64,000 bases of DNA from RFPW01 sp040401595 (GTDB lineage Bacteria; Pseudomonadota; Gammaproteobacteria; Burkholderiales; Burkholderiaceae_E): positions 27,494-91,493 of the forward strand of contig JBBAOE010000017.1 in the NCBI GenBank assembly GCA_040401595.1. Direction: 5' to 3'. The stretch's first letter is position 1; each line of letters begins with the position of its first letter. This document shows, one piece after another, positions 1-9,483 of this stretch. The notes below the pieces were generated by a model. It worked only from the letters and a program-made list of their open reading frames with translations, ran no database searches and was not told the DNA's origin. Made by a program: the position numbers and the translations under genes.

Positions 1-1966
1 CCCGGATTTGACGTCCGACATATTGGGAGCCGGCCACATTGAGATGGTTGTTATCACGATAATACAGTAGCCCCTGACTAGCCATTTTGCAAACATCTGA
101 ATTACAAAGTGAGTCTGTGAGATTAATGATATGCATCGCAGGATTATTTTGCTGAACTTCCTGCATGGCCGCCCAGTAGACTGTCAATTGCTGCTGCGCA
201 ATCGTTCTTGGCATCTCACACTTCACCCCATCACTCAGAGGGCGCAGGTACTTACATTTTTGCGGATCAAACTGAAACTGCGGGATATCCGACAACAAAT
301 AAACGCCCTTACCTGCCTGCACCAGCGTACGGACCGTTGAATTCAAATCAGTGGCAAATTTTTCGGGTGTCAGTGGACGCACCTTGGGCGCCCAGTTCGC
401 CGTCAGAACAATCGTTTTATAGCTCTTTTCACTAGCAATCACCTCAAAAACCGTTCTGAATTCAGCTTCGCCGAGGAGAGGCAAGGCAGGCTTCGAATAA
501 TAAACAATATTCGTATCCGGCATAGCCTCAGCCAATCCGATGAATAAATGCTCGGCATGACTATCGCCAACCAATACCAGGTCAATTGGTTCATGTTTTT
601 TGGACTGAAAGCAACGAACCATGCCGTTCCAGGTCCCCACCGTCGAAGCGATACGCGTTTCCTCGCACGGAAAAAAATGATCCTGAGAATAACGATGAAA
701 GGCATCATGTCCAATGTCACCTTGGTTGAACACACGATCCGCGTGCATCACATCGCGATCAGGAAAACCATCTGTTTTGCTGGTCGCATAACCCAATACC
801 CCGACCAGTAACATGAGCAGCGACAAGATCCAGGTCTTTCTGGGATGCCTGATCTGAAATCTGACCGGGGTCTCAATCAGGCGATAGGTCAGCCATGCCA
901 GTCCGACCGATATGACGATCAAAAACCATCGCACGCCCATTGGCACAGTCTCTCCGTTCACCACACGCGCGAGCGAAAAAATCGGCCAGTGCCACAGGTA
1001 GAGCGGATAACTGATCAAACCCAATTGGGTCATGATGGGGCGGGACAATACCTGTTGATTCACCCACGCCCGAGGTCCTGCCCCGATAAGCAACACCGAA
1101 GCCAGGACTGGAATCACAGCCCAATAGCCGGGAAATGCCACCGAGCTATCCAGCAGTAAAATGCCTGCAATCATCAGCACAATGCCCAGACCGGACAAAA
1201 AACTGGCCAGACCGGGCGCTAGATTTTGTGGGGTCTTCGTGAAAGCGAGATATGCCAGCAACGCCCCTGAACACAATTCCCAAAACCGCGCCAACGGTGA
1301 ATAGAAGTCCTGTTTCAGATCGTGAAGCGACAGCCAACCGTTCCAGGCAAATGAGGCGGAGCTGATTGCCACCAACAGTAGTAGTCGACCACGTTTCAGT
1401 CGCCAGATCGCGACCAGTATCAGTGGCCAAACGATATAAAACTGTTCCTCGATGGCGAGCGACCACAGATGCAACAGGATTTTGGATTCGGCAATCGTGT
1501 CGAAATATCCAGACTCATGCCACAAGATAAAGTTGGATAGAAATATGGTCGCCCGAGACACGTGATTGCCAAGTTGCTTGAACTCATCATTGAATAGAAG
1601 AAACCAGCAAAACAACCAGGTCGTCAGCAAGACAATCGTCAAAGCGGGGAAAAGTCTTGTAACCCGTCGGGCATAAAAACGGGAAAAACTGAAATTCCCC
1701 TCGGCCAATTCCTTGAAGTTGTGGCCTGAAATCAGGAACCCCGAAATGACAAAGAAGACATCGACTCCGATGAAGCCGCCTTTGATGGCGTGCGGGAACG
1801 CATGGAACAGCACCACCGACGCCACCGCCACAGCGCGCAGTCCGTCAATATCTGCCCGATAGCGGTTCCCCAGGTCTCGGGGTGCGGAGGTTTTTGCTGC
1901 GTCGCCCGTCGCGTCAGGCGTCAACAAAACTCGCTTCGCGGTTTGTTGACCGGCACTGAGACTCAT
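1..1966 (-). CDS. OafA/YrhL-type O-acyltransferase with C-terminal SGNH domain, cut by the left edge
   Basis: Predicted inner-membrane enzyme that moves acyl groups onto cell-surface glycans. I read the frame open from the ATG at 1966 to base 2 (655 codons, no stop). The N-terminal part carries the family signature YRADIDGLRAVAV near residue 27, then GGFIGVDVFFVISGFLIS and SLAIEEQFYIVWP, followed by many hydrophobic segments. The C-terminal part is an SGNH hydrolase-like domain with GDSHAEH at residues 467-473 (Ser469 is the likely nucleophile) and the catalytic Asp/His block DNNH at 638-641. The stop lies outside the window, but the last block is already present, so only a short tail is missing. 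The Shine-Dalgarno is weak (CAGG just before ATG). The acceptor cannot be told; a role in LPS, capsule or exopolysaccharide acylation is inference. Confidence 0.9.
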   Translation of the reverse strand, partial: MSLSAGQQTAKRVLLTPDATGDAAKTSAPRDLGNRYRADIDGLRAVAVASVVLFHAFPHAIKGGFIGVDVFFVISGFLISGHNFKELAEGNFSFSRFYARRVTRLFPALTIVLLTTWLFCWFLLFNDEFKQLGNHVSRATIFLSNFILWHESGYFDTIAESKILLHLWSLAIEEQFYIVWPLILVAIWRLKRGRLLLLVAISSASFAWNGWLSLHDLKQDFYSPLARFWELCSGALLAYLAFTKTPQNLAPGLASFLSGLGIVLMIAGILLLDSSVAFPGYWAVIPVLASVLLIGAGPRAWVNQQVLSRPIMTQLGLISYPLYLWHWPIFSLARVVNGETVPMGVRWFLIVISVGLAWLTYRLIETPVRFQIRHPRKTWILSLLMLLVGVLGYATSKTDGFPDRDVMHADRVFNQGDIGHDAFHRYSQDHFFPCEETRIASTVGTWNGMVRCFQSKKHEPIDLVLVGDSHAEHLFIGLAEAMPDTNIVYYSKPALPLLGEAEFRTVFEVIASEKSYKTIVLTANWAPKVRPLTPEKFATDLNSTVRTLVQAGKGVYLLSDIPQFQFDPQKCKYLRPLSDGVKCEMPRTIAQQQLTVYWAAMQEVQQNNPAMHIINLTDSLCNSDVCKMASQGLLYYRDNNHLNVAGSQYVGRQIR

Positions 1967-2000
1967 ACCTGACAGATCAGGAATACTGTTTTCATCCCTA

Positions 2001-2030
2001 ATCTAACCATTCCTTCAGAAGGGTATTCAA
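2001..2030 (-). promoter_or_regulatory. candidate sigma70 promoter for the acyltransferase gene
   Basis: On the minus strand TTGAAT (2025-2030) is separated by 18 bases from TTAGAT (2001-2006), about 35 bases upstream of the ATG at 1966. Position and spacing fit, but both hexamers deviate from consensus. Confidence 0.4.
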
Positions 2031-2437
2031 TCTGATTTTCGAATTTTCGTCGTTTTCATTCCATTTCAGGCGCAAGCGGCTGGACTCTCCATGGCCGAGG
2101 CGGCCGGCGGGCATGGCTCGGCGCTGCCCTCGATCGCGCCTCTGCAGCGCCATGGTCGGGAGCGCTTGCAAGCACGGGCGGGAGCGGACGAGTTCGGCGG
2201 CCCCGCCAAATCACGCGGTCGTGAACGATCCCACTTGACACCCCGTCCGGTTCGTTTCAATCTGTATTTACGGCATTGCATTCCCGTCAACTTCGGGGTT
2301 TGATGCCGGGCCCTTCGATCCACTTATGCAGGGAGTCTTATCGAAATAGCCACCGTTAAAACCCACGGAGCTGTTGCCGACCAGACGAAGTCGGATGTGT
2401 CCGCTGCCGGCGGACTGGGGCTGTCGGATTGACGCCC
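2031..2437. other. gene-free stretch between the acyltransferase and mgtE
   Basis: About 400 bases in which I see no convincing gene. Short open frames on both strands lack ribosome binding sites and family features. A plus-strand frame at 2304-2429 has a protein-like composition but no start codon. The stretch leads into a strong hairpin at 2439-2467 whose U-rich side faces the plus direction, so a small plus-strand RNA is possible but not shown. Confidence 0.3.
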
Positions 2438-2438
2438 C

Positions 2439-2470
2439 AAACGGAGTCGCTCATCACGACTCCGTTTTTA
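2439..2470. terminator. hairpin terminator at the 3' end of mgtE, possibly bidirectional
   Basis: An 11-bp perfect stem (2439-2449 with 2457-2467) has a 7-base loop. On the plus strand it is followed by TTTTTA; on the minus strand only TTT follows. It begins directly at the mgtE stop codon (2468-2470). Confidence 0.65.
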
Positions 2471-3961
2471 TTTGAAGAAGATCGATGCGAGGCCCAGGAA
2501 AATAAAAAATCCCATGCTGTCGGTCGTAAACGTCAGCAATACGGACGAACCCAGCGCCGGATCCCGCCCCAGGCTCTGCAGCAGCAGCGGCACACTCATG
2601 CCGACCAGCGCCCCCAGAAGCAGATTCAGAATCATCGCCATCATGACGGTCAGGCCGAGTAAGGATCCGTTGCCGGTCGAGGCATAGAGGGCCCAGGCAA
2701 ACCCCCCAGCGACGCTGCCCCACACCACGCCATTGAGCGCAGCGATCCCGAGCTCCTTGACGAAAAGCCGTCGCGCGGTGCTTGCGCTGACCTGCCCGAG
2801 CGCGAGTGACCGAATGAAGAGCGTCATCGTCTGGTTGCCGGAATTGCCAGCAATGCCGGCGACGATCGGCATCAGCGCGGCGAGCGCCACGACCCGCTCG
2901 ATCGTGCCCTCGAAGGCCCCGATGACCCGGCTGGCAAAAAAGGCCGTGCCCAGATTCACGGCCAACCACAACCAACGGTTTCGTGCCGACGCCCAGACAC
3001 TCGCAAAAATATCTTCGTCCTCGCGCAGACCCGCCTGCGCGAGGGTCTCGTTCTCGCTGCGCTCGCGGATCGCGTCCACGACTGCAGCCACTGTGAGCCG
3101 CCCGACCAGCCGCCCATTCGGATCGACCACGGGTGCGCTGATGAGGTCGTAGCGCTCAAATGCCTGGGCCGCTTCCTGGATATCGTCGAGCGCCTGCAAG
3201 GTCATGGTTTCTGCGCGCATCACATCGCCCACCAGGGATTCCGGATCAGCGGTCAACAAACGCTGGATCGGCAACACACCGCGCAGGCGATCGTCATTTG
3301 GCCCGACGACGAACAGTTGATCCGTGTGGTCGGGCAATTCGTCAAAGCGACGCAGATCGCGCAGAGCGACATCGAGGGTGACCTCCTTGGAGACGGTCAC
3401 CATCTCGAAATCCATGCGCGCTCCGACCGTCTCTTCGTCGTAGGACATGGCTGCGCGCAGTTGTTCGCGCTCGGCGGGCGTGAGTCCACGACGCACTTCT
3501 TCAACGACATCGCTTGGCAGTTCATCGGCCAGGTCTGCCAGATCATCGGCGTCGAGCGAAGCTGCGGCGGCCAGAAGATCGCCCCGGTCCATGCTGCGGA
3601 TCAGGCTTTCCCGAACGGCGCCGGAGAGCTCAACCAGTACCTCGCCATCATGAGAGGCATCGACCAGAGCCCAGACCGTCAGCCGAGCCTCCGGTGGCAA
3701 GGCCTCGAGCACAAAGGCGACATCGGCCGGGTGCAGCCGATCAATCCGGGCGCGCAAATGCGAGAGGTGCTGTGCCTCTGCCACCCGTTCGGCCAGACTC
3801 TGCCGATGATGATCGACGCCGGCTTCGCGTCGTGCCAGTTCACGTATGAGCCCGAGCCGGCGCAGAAGCTCCTGGATTTCGGCGAGTGAGCGCGATGCCT
3901 CCTCCGGATCGCGCGGCGAGGGCGGTTCGGACTCATCCAACGCGAATGGAAAATCGCTCAT
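2468..3961 (-). CDS. mgtE: magnesium transporter MgtE
   Basis: Mg2+ channel/transporter of the inner membrane, 497 residues. It has the family's domain order: an N-terminal MgtE_N helical domain rich in acidic residues and Leu (about 60-190), a pair of CBS domains (about 195-320) that sense cytoplasmic Mg2+ in characterised homologues, and five C-terminal membrane helices. The pore motif GNSGNQT lies near residue 371. A further in-frame ATG exists ten codons upstream (3991), but the ATG at 3961 gives the normal N-terminus (MSDFPF) and has GGAA about 10 bases upstream. It stands alone, followed by a hairpin terminator. No M-box-like leader was recognised. Confidence 0.93.
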   Translation of the reverse strand: MSDFPFALDESEPPSPRDPEEASRSLAEIQELLRRLGLIRELARREAGVDHHRQSLAERVAEAQHLSHLRARIDRLHPADVAFVLEALPPEARLTVWALVDASHDGEVLVELSGAVRESLIRSMDRGDLLAAAASLDADDLADLADELPSDVVEEVRRGLTPAEREQLRAAMSYDEETVGARMDFEMVTVSKEVTLDVALRDLRRFDELPDHTDQLFVVGPNDDRLRGVLPIQRLLTADPESLVGDVMRAETMTLQALDDIQEAAQAFERYDLISAPVVDPNGRLVGRLTVAAVVDAIRERSENETLAQAGLREDEDIFASVWASARNRWLWLAVNLGTAFFASRVIGAFEGTIERVVALAALMPIVAGIAGNSGNQTMTLFIRSLALGQVSASTARRLFVKELGIAALNGVVWGSVAGGFAWALYASTGNGSLLGLTVMMAMILNLLLGALVGMSVPLLLQSLGRDPALGSSVLLTFTTDSMGFFIFLGLASIFFK

Positions 3962-4027
3962 CGGTCGGTTCCAGATTGAACACCGGGACAAGATCTCGGA
4001 CAGCGCCGGATTCTACGCCGCAATGGG

Positions 4028-4684
4028 TCAAGGAATGCCGGAACGCAACCCAATCGCCAGCCCTAGTCGGATCAAATAGCGTAACTGCAACCATCCGACA
4101 GTGCTGCGCGCGCTCATGATCTGAACACCATGCGGACAGATCCAGATCCGCAGGCTTGGATCCAATCGAAACCCCTCCTGCCGTGACCGCCCGATCAACA
4201 GTCGCTCGACCGCCGGACTGAGGAAGCGTTGCGCCTCATTACGATTTTTGGCATGAACTGCAAAGGCGCTCAAGAGTGCGCGCGAACCGACCCGCTGGAC
4301 GGGCGTGGTGCGCATGAATTCGGGTGACTGCTGACGGGCATCACCCCGCGCCTGTCGAGCACACATGAGGGCCTGAGCCTGTTCGAGATCGGGCGCTCCG
4401 AGCGTAAAGATCACCGAGCCCGGATCGCCGGATGTACCAGCAACCAGGTACCAGCGTCGACTCAACGAGCGCCCATAAATGGTCAGGCCACTAGACCCCA
4501 CCTCGAGCCCCCAACCCAATTGCGCACAACGTCGCTTGATCTGGTCAGTGTGCAGCAGACGCTGGGTGCCCTTCCAGCGCGCCCAACAAAACCAGCCTGT
4601 AAATCCAGTGGCTGCGCCCACCGCCGTGATCGCAGTCAGAATCGCCAGAGCGGAATTCGGGTTAGGGACGGGAGAAGAACTCAT
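4028..4684 (-). CDS. hypothetical single-pass membrane protein
   Basis: Not recognised. 218 residues from the ATG at 4684; an ATG at 4699 and a TTG at 4789 are in frame, and none of the three has a good ribosome binding site. One hydrophobic segment near residues 10-33 is followed by a soluble basic region with many Arg and Trp residues and three or four Cys. No catalytic motif is visible. It lies 112 bases downstream of mtgA on the same strand and may be the last gene of that transcript. The reading frame is long and its amino-acid composition is protein-like, so I accept it as a gene. Confidence 0.6.
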   Translation of the reverse strand: MSSSPVPNPNSALAILTAITAVGAATGFTGWFCWARWKGTQRLLHTDQIKRRCAQLGWGLEVGSSGLTIYGRSLSRRWYLVAGTSGDPGSVIFTLGAPDLEQAQALMCARQARGDARQQSPEFMRTTPVQRVGSRALLSAFAVHAKNRNEAQRFLSPAVERLLIGRSRQEGFRLDPSLRIWICPHGVQIMSARSTVGWLQLRYLIRLGLAIGLRSGIP

Positions 4685-4796
4685 GGATGCACGGATCATG
4701 GGGGTTTGAATGGCCCCGTCGCGCGTGGTCAAGGTCGAGCGTGAGCCATGCTCCGACCAGCGGTTCAGGCGCCGGGACCCTGACCGCAACGCGCGT

Positions 4797-5486
4797 TCAA
4801 GGAATCGGCGCCACCGCCATGCGGCGCTCGATCACCACGGCTTTGCGCAGCAGCTTGGGCGCACCCCGATGGCGGTCAAACCACCGTGGGTTGGGCAGCA
4901 TCGCTGCCATCCGGGCAGCCTCGGCGGGCTCGAGCCGATCCGCCCCATGGCCGAAGTGATGTCGCGCTCCGGCCTCGGCACCAAAGACGCCGACCCCCCA
5001 TTCGGCAACGTTGAGGTAGAGCTCGAGGATGCGGCGCTTATCCATGACCAGTTCAATCATGTAACTGATCACGAGTTCCTGGGCCTTGCGCCAATAGCTG
5101 CGTTCGCCGGAGAGAAACAAATTCTTGGCCAGCTGCATGGTGATGGTGGACCCCCCCCGAACCACACGCCCGCGCTTCGCGTTGGCCTGCCAGGCCAGCT
5201 CAAGTGCATCCCAGTCCACACCATCATGTTCGGTGAAATGCGCATCCTCCGATGCAATCACGGCGCGCTTGAGGTTCGATGAAATCCGGGTATAGGGCAC
5301 CCACTGATGGCGCAACTGGGCTTTTGAGTCCTCGCCGCGCAGACGATCAAGCTCCGCGCTCATGAACGCCGTGGTGCTCGGATCGAAGCGCGACCACCAC
5401 AGCACTTGCCCGAAATACCAGACTTGCAGGGCCAGCAAGGCGGCCGCTCCAACCAGAAGCAACCGCCAGAGCCAGCGTCCAATCAT
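4797..5486 (-). CDS. mtgA: monofunctional biosynthetic peptidoglycan transglycosylase
   Basis: GT51 glycosyltransferase that polymerises lipid II into glycan strands at the outer face of the inner membrane. 229 residues, normal for the family. An N-terminal membrane anchor (about 4-27) precedes the GT51 domain, which shows ASEDAHFTEHDGVDW (first catalytic Glu), GGSTITMQLAKNLFL and KAQELVISYMIE. The open frame extends upstream to 5621, but the ATG at 5486 gives the usual short N-terminus and overlaps the stop of the upstream rnb-aroE gene by ATGA, which indicates translational coupling. Confidence 0.93.
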   Translation of the reverse strand: MIGRWLWRLLLVGAAALLALQVWYFGQVLWWSRFDPSTTAFMSAELDRLRGEDSKAQLRHQWVPYTRISSNLKRAVIASEDAHFTEHDGVDWDALELAWQANAKRGRVVRGGSTITMQLAKNLFLSGERSYWRKAQELVISYMIELVMDKRRILELYLNVAEWGVGVFGAEAGARHHFGHGADRLEPAEAARMAAMLPNPRWFDRHRGAPKLLRKAVVIERRMAVAPIP

Positions 5487-8443
5487 GGCGTTGGCGAAGC
5501 CAGTTCGGCCCGCAGCGCCGAAAGGACTGGCCTGGTGTCGGGACGCAGACCGCGCCAGAGTCGGAAGCTCTCCGCCGCCTGCTCGACCAGCATCCCGAGG
5601 CCATCGACACACAGTGGGCAACCGGCCGCCTGCGCCTGTTGCAAAAAAGGCGTCGGTGCAGGGCCGTAGACCATGTCGTAGGCCACTCGGGCAGAGCCCA
5701 GCAGCACGTCGGGGATCGCCAGTCCTTCACCCTGCAGACCACCCGAGGTGGCGTTGATGACCATGTCGACCCGAAGCGTGGCCAATGACTCCATCAAAGC
5801 CACTTCGATGCCCGCCAGCAGCGGATCCACGGCCAGTGCCTGGGCCCGCTGCGGCGTACGGTTGGCAACAACAAGGCGGGCGCAACCCGAATGCCTCAAT
5901 GCGGCAAGCGCGCCGCGGGCCGCGCCGCCGGCACCGAGAACGAGTACGGTGGCATCTGCCAGCACAACGCCAAGCCGGTCAAGGTCGCGCAGCAAGCCAA
6001 CCCCATCGGTGTTGTCGCCCAGCACCTGATCCGGCCCAAACACCAGGGTATTGACGGCTCCGGCCGCTTCAGCACGGGCAGTGCGCTCGGTGGCATAGGC
6101 GTAAGCCTGCTGCTTGAAGGGCAGCGTAACATTGAGTCCGCGCCCGCCCTGCGCTCGAAACGCATCCACTGCCGCAGTGAATCCATCAACGGGCGCGAGC
6201 ACTCGCTCATAGGTCATGGCTTGACCCGTAGCGCTGGCAAAACGCGCATGGATCGAAGGTGAGCGGCTATGGGCGATGGGGTTGCCAATGACGCCATACC
6301 GATCTAGCACGTCGACCACCGGTTCCGCCTCAGGTTCCGCCACGGTTTCGAGCAGAGCTGCCGCTGATTCCTGATCCGGCGATTCATCAGAAATCTCTTC
6401 CAACACCTCGCCAGCAACATCGACAAATCGGGCATGGATCGTCAGATCCAGTTCGTCCTGCTCCACCAGATCAATCACGATTCGCCGCCCAGGCGCCAGC
6501 ATCGGCATGCCGGTCACCCGCAGGACCAGCGGCGCGTGGACCAGACGTGCCATGTCTTCACGCGTGACCACGGCATCGACCCGCTCAAGCCCCTCCTGCT
6601 TCAACCAGCGCAGACACCACCAGCGCTCCATACGCGACTGAAAATCCGCATAGGCATCGTACTTGGCGTCAAACGACGATAGAACAGCGAACAGGTCCGA
6701 GTCTGCGCCGACATAAGGCGGTGCCCGTCCTGACAGAACGGCAATGACCTGACGCTGATTGACCAGATCGACATAGCGGCGCAAGGGGCTCGTGCACCAG
6801 GCGTACTGCGGTACACCCAGTCCTGCATGGGGCGCCGCATAGGTTGCCATCCGGACTCGCGTCCCTGGGGGCTGAATGCGGTAAATCCCCGGAACCCGAT
6901 GATCGGCCAGCAAGCGTCCCCAACGGGCGTTGGCCAGGATCATGAGCTCGGCGACGATGCGATCGAGCGGGGCATCGCGGCGACGCTGCACGATTCGGAC
7001 CGTTTCACGGCCATCGGATTCTCGATCGATATAGAACGAAAAATCAACGCGGTTGCGTGGCTCGGACTTGCCGCGCATCTGGTCGCGTTCCGCGCCCAGA
7101 GCCAGCGTGAGCCGCCACAGGGCGCGCAGCGCAAAGGCTTGCGGCAAGTCGGCCGGCGCCGGGTGATCCGGTACCTCGTTGAGCAGAGCCTCGGTCACCA
7201 TGCCTTCGAGATGGTCATGACGCAGATTTTCGACGATCCTGACCCGGTCGACCCGCGAAAACCCGTCGACGATCCGGGTCCCAGTTTCGTCGAGATCAAC
7301 ATACATCGAGAGCGCCGGCAGATGCCGTCCGGCATCGAGCGACCAGCGCTCGATGGCCACGGGCGGCAGCATGGTGATCTTGTCGCCCGGCATGTAAACC
7401 GTGGACATCCGGGCGCGGCCGATCTTGTCGAGCGGCGAACCCGGGGCAATATCGTGCCCCGGAACCGCGATGTGGATCCCGACCCGCAAGCGCCCATCGG
7501 CGAGCGGTGTTACCGAGAGCGCATCGTCGATCTCGGTCGTCGTCGAGTCATCGATCGAGAAGGCCTCGACACCCGCATCGGCCAGGGTTTCAGGAATCGC
7601 CGCACGCAAGGCCTGCGCAAGCGCATTGCCCACCGCGGAGAGGCTAGCCACGCCACCCCGTGCGGCACCACCCGCCCGGCCCCCTGCACTCTGGCGGCCA
7701 CTGCCCGCCTGCCCCGCCGGGGTCGCTTCGGGCGGTGCGGCGTCGAGGTCGGCTTTCAAGGCCTGTGGCGGAAACCCGATACCTGCCGGAAACTGTTCGC
7801 GCAAAAAGCGGCGCATGTGCAGCGCCCGGGGCGATTCGAACGCGCCCAGCGCAAGCATCAAGCGCTCCGGCGACCGTTGTAACTGCTGGCATGCGCGATC
7901 GAGTGCCTTCCATTCGATCGACATTTTGTCGGGCGCAAAGATGAGGGTATCGGCCGCGGCTCGAATGTCCGCAGGCAAGGTCCCTGCCGTGAGTTGCGCA
8001 ACCCATGCATCCACCGTTTCCTGCTGCTGGCGCTTGCGCTCCAGCCCGGCCAGCGCCGCTTTGAGCTGTTCCGGCGATGCCGCCCGATACCGCCCCTTGC
8101 CTTTGCGGTGAAAATACACCGGTGCCCCGTGCAGGCGCAGCAGTAGCGCAGTGGCCTCGATCGCAGTCGGCGTTCGACCGAACCATTCGAGCGCCAGCGC
8201 ATCAAAACCGAACTCTTCCTGAGGGGCAATTTCCCACAAGAAATCGAGGTCCACGGTCTCGCCCATCGTCTGTGCAGACTGCATCAATTCTGCGGGCGTC
8301 GGGGACTCGAAGCGCAGCATGACCGCGGCCACCTTCACGCGGACGCGGCGGCCGGTGGCAAGTTCAAGCTGCAGGTTGACGCCGGCGTCGGACAGGACCG
8401 TACCAGCCTTGTAGCTGCCGTCTTCTTCGAACAGAACGTTCAT
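5483..8443 (-). CDS. fusion of an RNase II-family exoribonuclease and shikimate dehydrogenase
   Basis: One uninterrupted 986-codon frame joins two enzymes. Residues 1 to about 680 form an RNase II/RNB protein: a small N-terminal domain, then the catalytic core with SIDDSTTTEIDDAL (metal-binding Asp cluster) and GIHIAVPGHDIAPGSPLD. Residues 714-986 are a full-length AroE: DRYGVIGNPIAHSRSP, LNVTLPFKQQAY (catalytic Lys), GAGGAARGAL (NADP site), NTDGVGLL (catalytic Asp). An acidic linker of about 30 residues joins them. In related genomes these are, as I recall, adjacent separate genes. A GTG at 6310 (residue 712), just before the AroE domain, could also start a free AroE, but it has only a weak GGTGG ahead of it. 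mtgA follows with a 4-base overlap. Confidence 0.9.
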   Translation of the reverse strand: MNVLFEEDGSYKAGTVLSDAGVNLQLELATGRRVRVKVAAVMLRFESPTPAELMQSAQTMGETVDLDFLWEIAPQEEFGFDALALEWFGRTPTAIEATALLLRLHGAPVYFHRKGKGRYRAASPEQLKAALAGLERKRQQQETVDAWVAQLTAGTLPADIRAAADTLIFAPDKMSIEWKALDRACQQLQRSPERLMLALGAFESPRALHMRRFLREQFPAGIGFPPQALKADLDAAPPEATPAGQAGSGRQSAGGRAGGAARGGVASLSAVGNALAQALRAAIPETLADAGVEAFSIDDSTTTEIDDALSVTPLADGRLRVGIHIAVPGHDIAPGSPLDKIGRARMSTVYMPGDKITMLPPVAIERWSLDAGRHLPALSMYVDLDETGTRIVDGFSRVDRVRIVENLRHDHLEGMVTEALLNEVPDHPAPADLPQAFALRALWRLTLALGAERDQMRGKSEPRNRVDFSFYIDRESDGRETVRIVQRRRDAPLDRIVAELMILANARWGRLLADHRVPGIYRIQPPGTRVRMATYAAPHAGLGVPQYAWCTSPLRRYVDLVNQRQVIAVLSGRAPPYVGADSDLFAVLSSFDAKYDAYADFQSRMERWWCLRWLKQEGLERVDAVVTREDMARLVHAPLVLRVTGMPMLAPGRRIVIDLVEQDELDLTIHARFVDVAGEVLEEISDESPDQESAAALLETVAEPEAEPVVDVLDRYGVIGNPIAHSRSPSIHARFASATGQAMTYERVLAPVDGFTAAVDAFRAQGGRGLNVTLPFKQQAYAYATERTARAEAAGAVNTLVFGPDQVLGDNTDGVGLLRDLDRLGVVLADATVLVLGAGGAARGALAALRHSGCARLVVANRTPQRAQALAVDPLLAGIEVALMESLATLRVDMVINATSGGLQGEGLAIPDVLLGSARVAYDMVYGPAPTPFLQQAQAAGCPLCVDGLGMLVEQAAESFRLWRGLRPDTRPVLSALRAELASPTP

Positions 8444-8671
8444 GGGGGCTCATCACGGGAAGCCGGCGATCTTACCAGCGGGCGTGCATCGCGCCGCGCC
8501 CGTGCCCTGGATCAAGTCCTGAGTTGTGCCTTGGGCGAACGCCCAGATCCGAGATTGGAGGGCGGTTTTGATGCCAGTGCTGAACGTGGCGCCCCGACTT
8601 CGGATTAAATTGAACGTCGGGACGGATTCGGAATCTGTTCCACCACCCACAACCCAAACAAGGACGCCTCC

Positions 8672-9478
8672 ATGGCCATGGATGTCATCGACTACCGAGT
8701 GATCGGCTCGGAAATGCAATTTGTCGAATGCGAGCTCGACCCCGGCGAGGCCATGGTCGGCGAAGCCGGTAGCTTGATGTACATGGAAGCCGGTATCGTC
8801 ATGGACACCATCTTCGGCGACGGTAGCCAGTCATCGGCAGGACTCTTCGGAAAACTGCTCGGTGCTGGCAAGCGCCTCCTGACGGGCGAGTCACTGTTCA
8901 TCACGGTGTACTCCAACGCGGCCCCCACGCGTCAAAAGCTTGCGTTTGCCGCCCCCTTTCCCGGCAAGATCATCGCGATCGACCTGCGCCAGTTTGGCGG
9001 CCGTCTGATCTGTCAGAAAGACAGCTTCCTGGCCGCGGCTCGTGGCGTCCAGATTGGTATCGCATTCCAGCAGAAACTCTCGGTCGGATTCTTTGGTGGC
9101 GAAGGGTTCATCATGCAAAAGCTCGAGGGCGATGGTCTGGCCTTTGTCCATTCGGGAGGAACCGTGGTCAAGCGTGAACTGGCCCCTGGAGAAATGCTGC
9201 GGGTCGACACCGGTTGCCTGGTCGCGACTGCGGGCGATATCGATTTCGATATCGAATACGTCGGCAAAATCAAAACCGCTCTGTTCGGCGGCGAAGGGCT
9301 GTTCTTTGCACGCCTGACCGGCCCGGGAACCATCTGGCTGCAGTCCTTACCGTTTTCGCGTCTGGCCTCGCGGATCTTTGCAGCGGCGCCCCAGATGGGT
9401 GGCAAGCGCGAAGAAGGGTCGCTGCTGGGCGGCCTCACCCCAGGACTGGGGAACGTCTTTGATGGGGATAACGACTGA
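8672..9478 (+). CDS. AIM24 / TIGR00266 family protein
   Basis: 268-residue protein of the AIM24 family (PF01987; TIGR00266), a beta-rich fold of unknown biochemical role; the mitochondrial member affects inner-membrane organisation. Family features visible are the start MDVIDYRVIGSEMQFVECEL, the stretch GEAGSLMYME, Gly-rich turns such as FGDGSQSSAGLFGKLLG, and the C-terminal LPFSRLASRI. ATG at 8672 has AAGGA eight bases upstream; a second ATG two codons later is also possible. It is divergent from the rnb-aroE gene across a 228-base gap and ends five bases short of the convergent SDR gene. No function is inferred. Confidence 0.85.
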   Translation: MAMDVIDYRVIGSEMQFVECELDPGEAMVGEAGSLMYMEAGIVMDTIFGDGSQSSAGLFGKLLGAGKRLLTGESLFITVYSNAAPTRQKLAFAAPFPGKIIAIDLRQFGGRLICQKDSFLAAARGVQIGIAFQQKLSVGFFGGEGFIMQKLEGDGLAFVHSGGTVVKRELAPGEMLRVDTGCLVATAGDIDFDIEYVGKIKTALFGGEGLFFARLTGPGTIWLQSLPFSRLASRIFAAAPQMGGKREEGSLLGGLTPGLGNVFDGDND

Positions 9479-9483
9479 CAGGG

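Noticed and set aside
2235..2268. TTGACA as a promoter -35
   Set aside because: No acceptable -10 hexamer at 16-18 bases; the nearest A/T-rich hexamer is 22 bases away.
6827..7882. 351-codon plus-strand frame
   Set aside because: Antisense shadow of the RNase II domain; the composition is Arg/His-rich as expected for a shadow.
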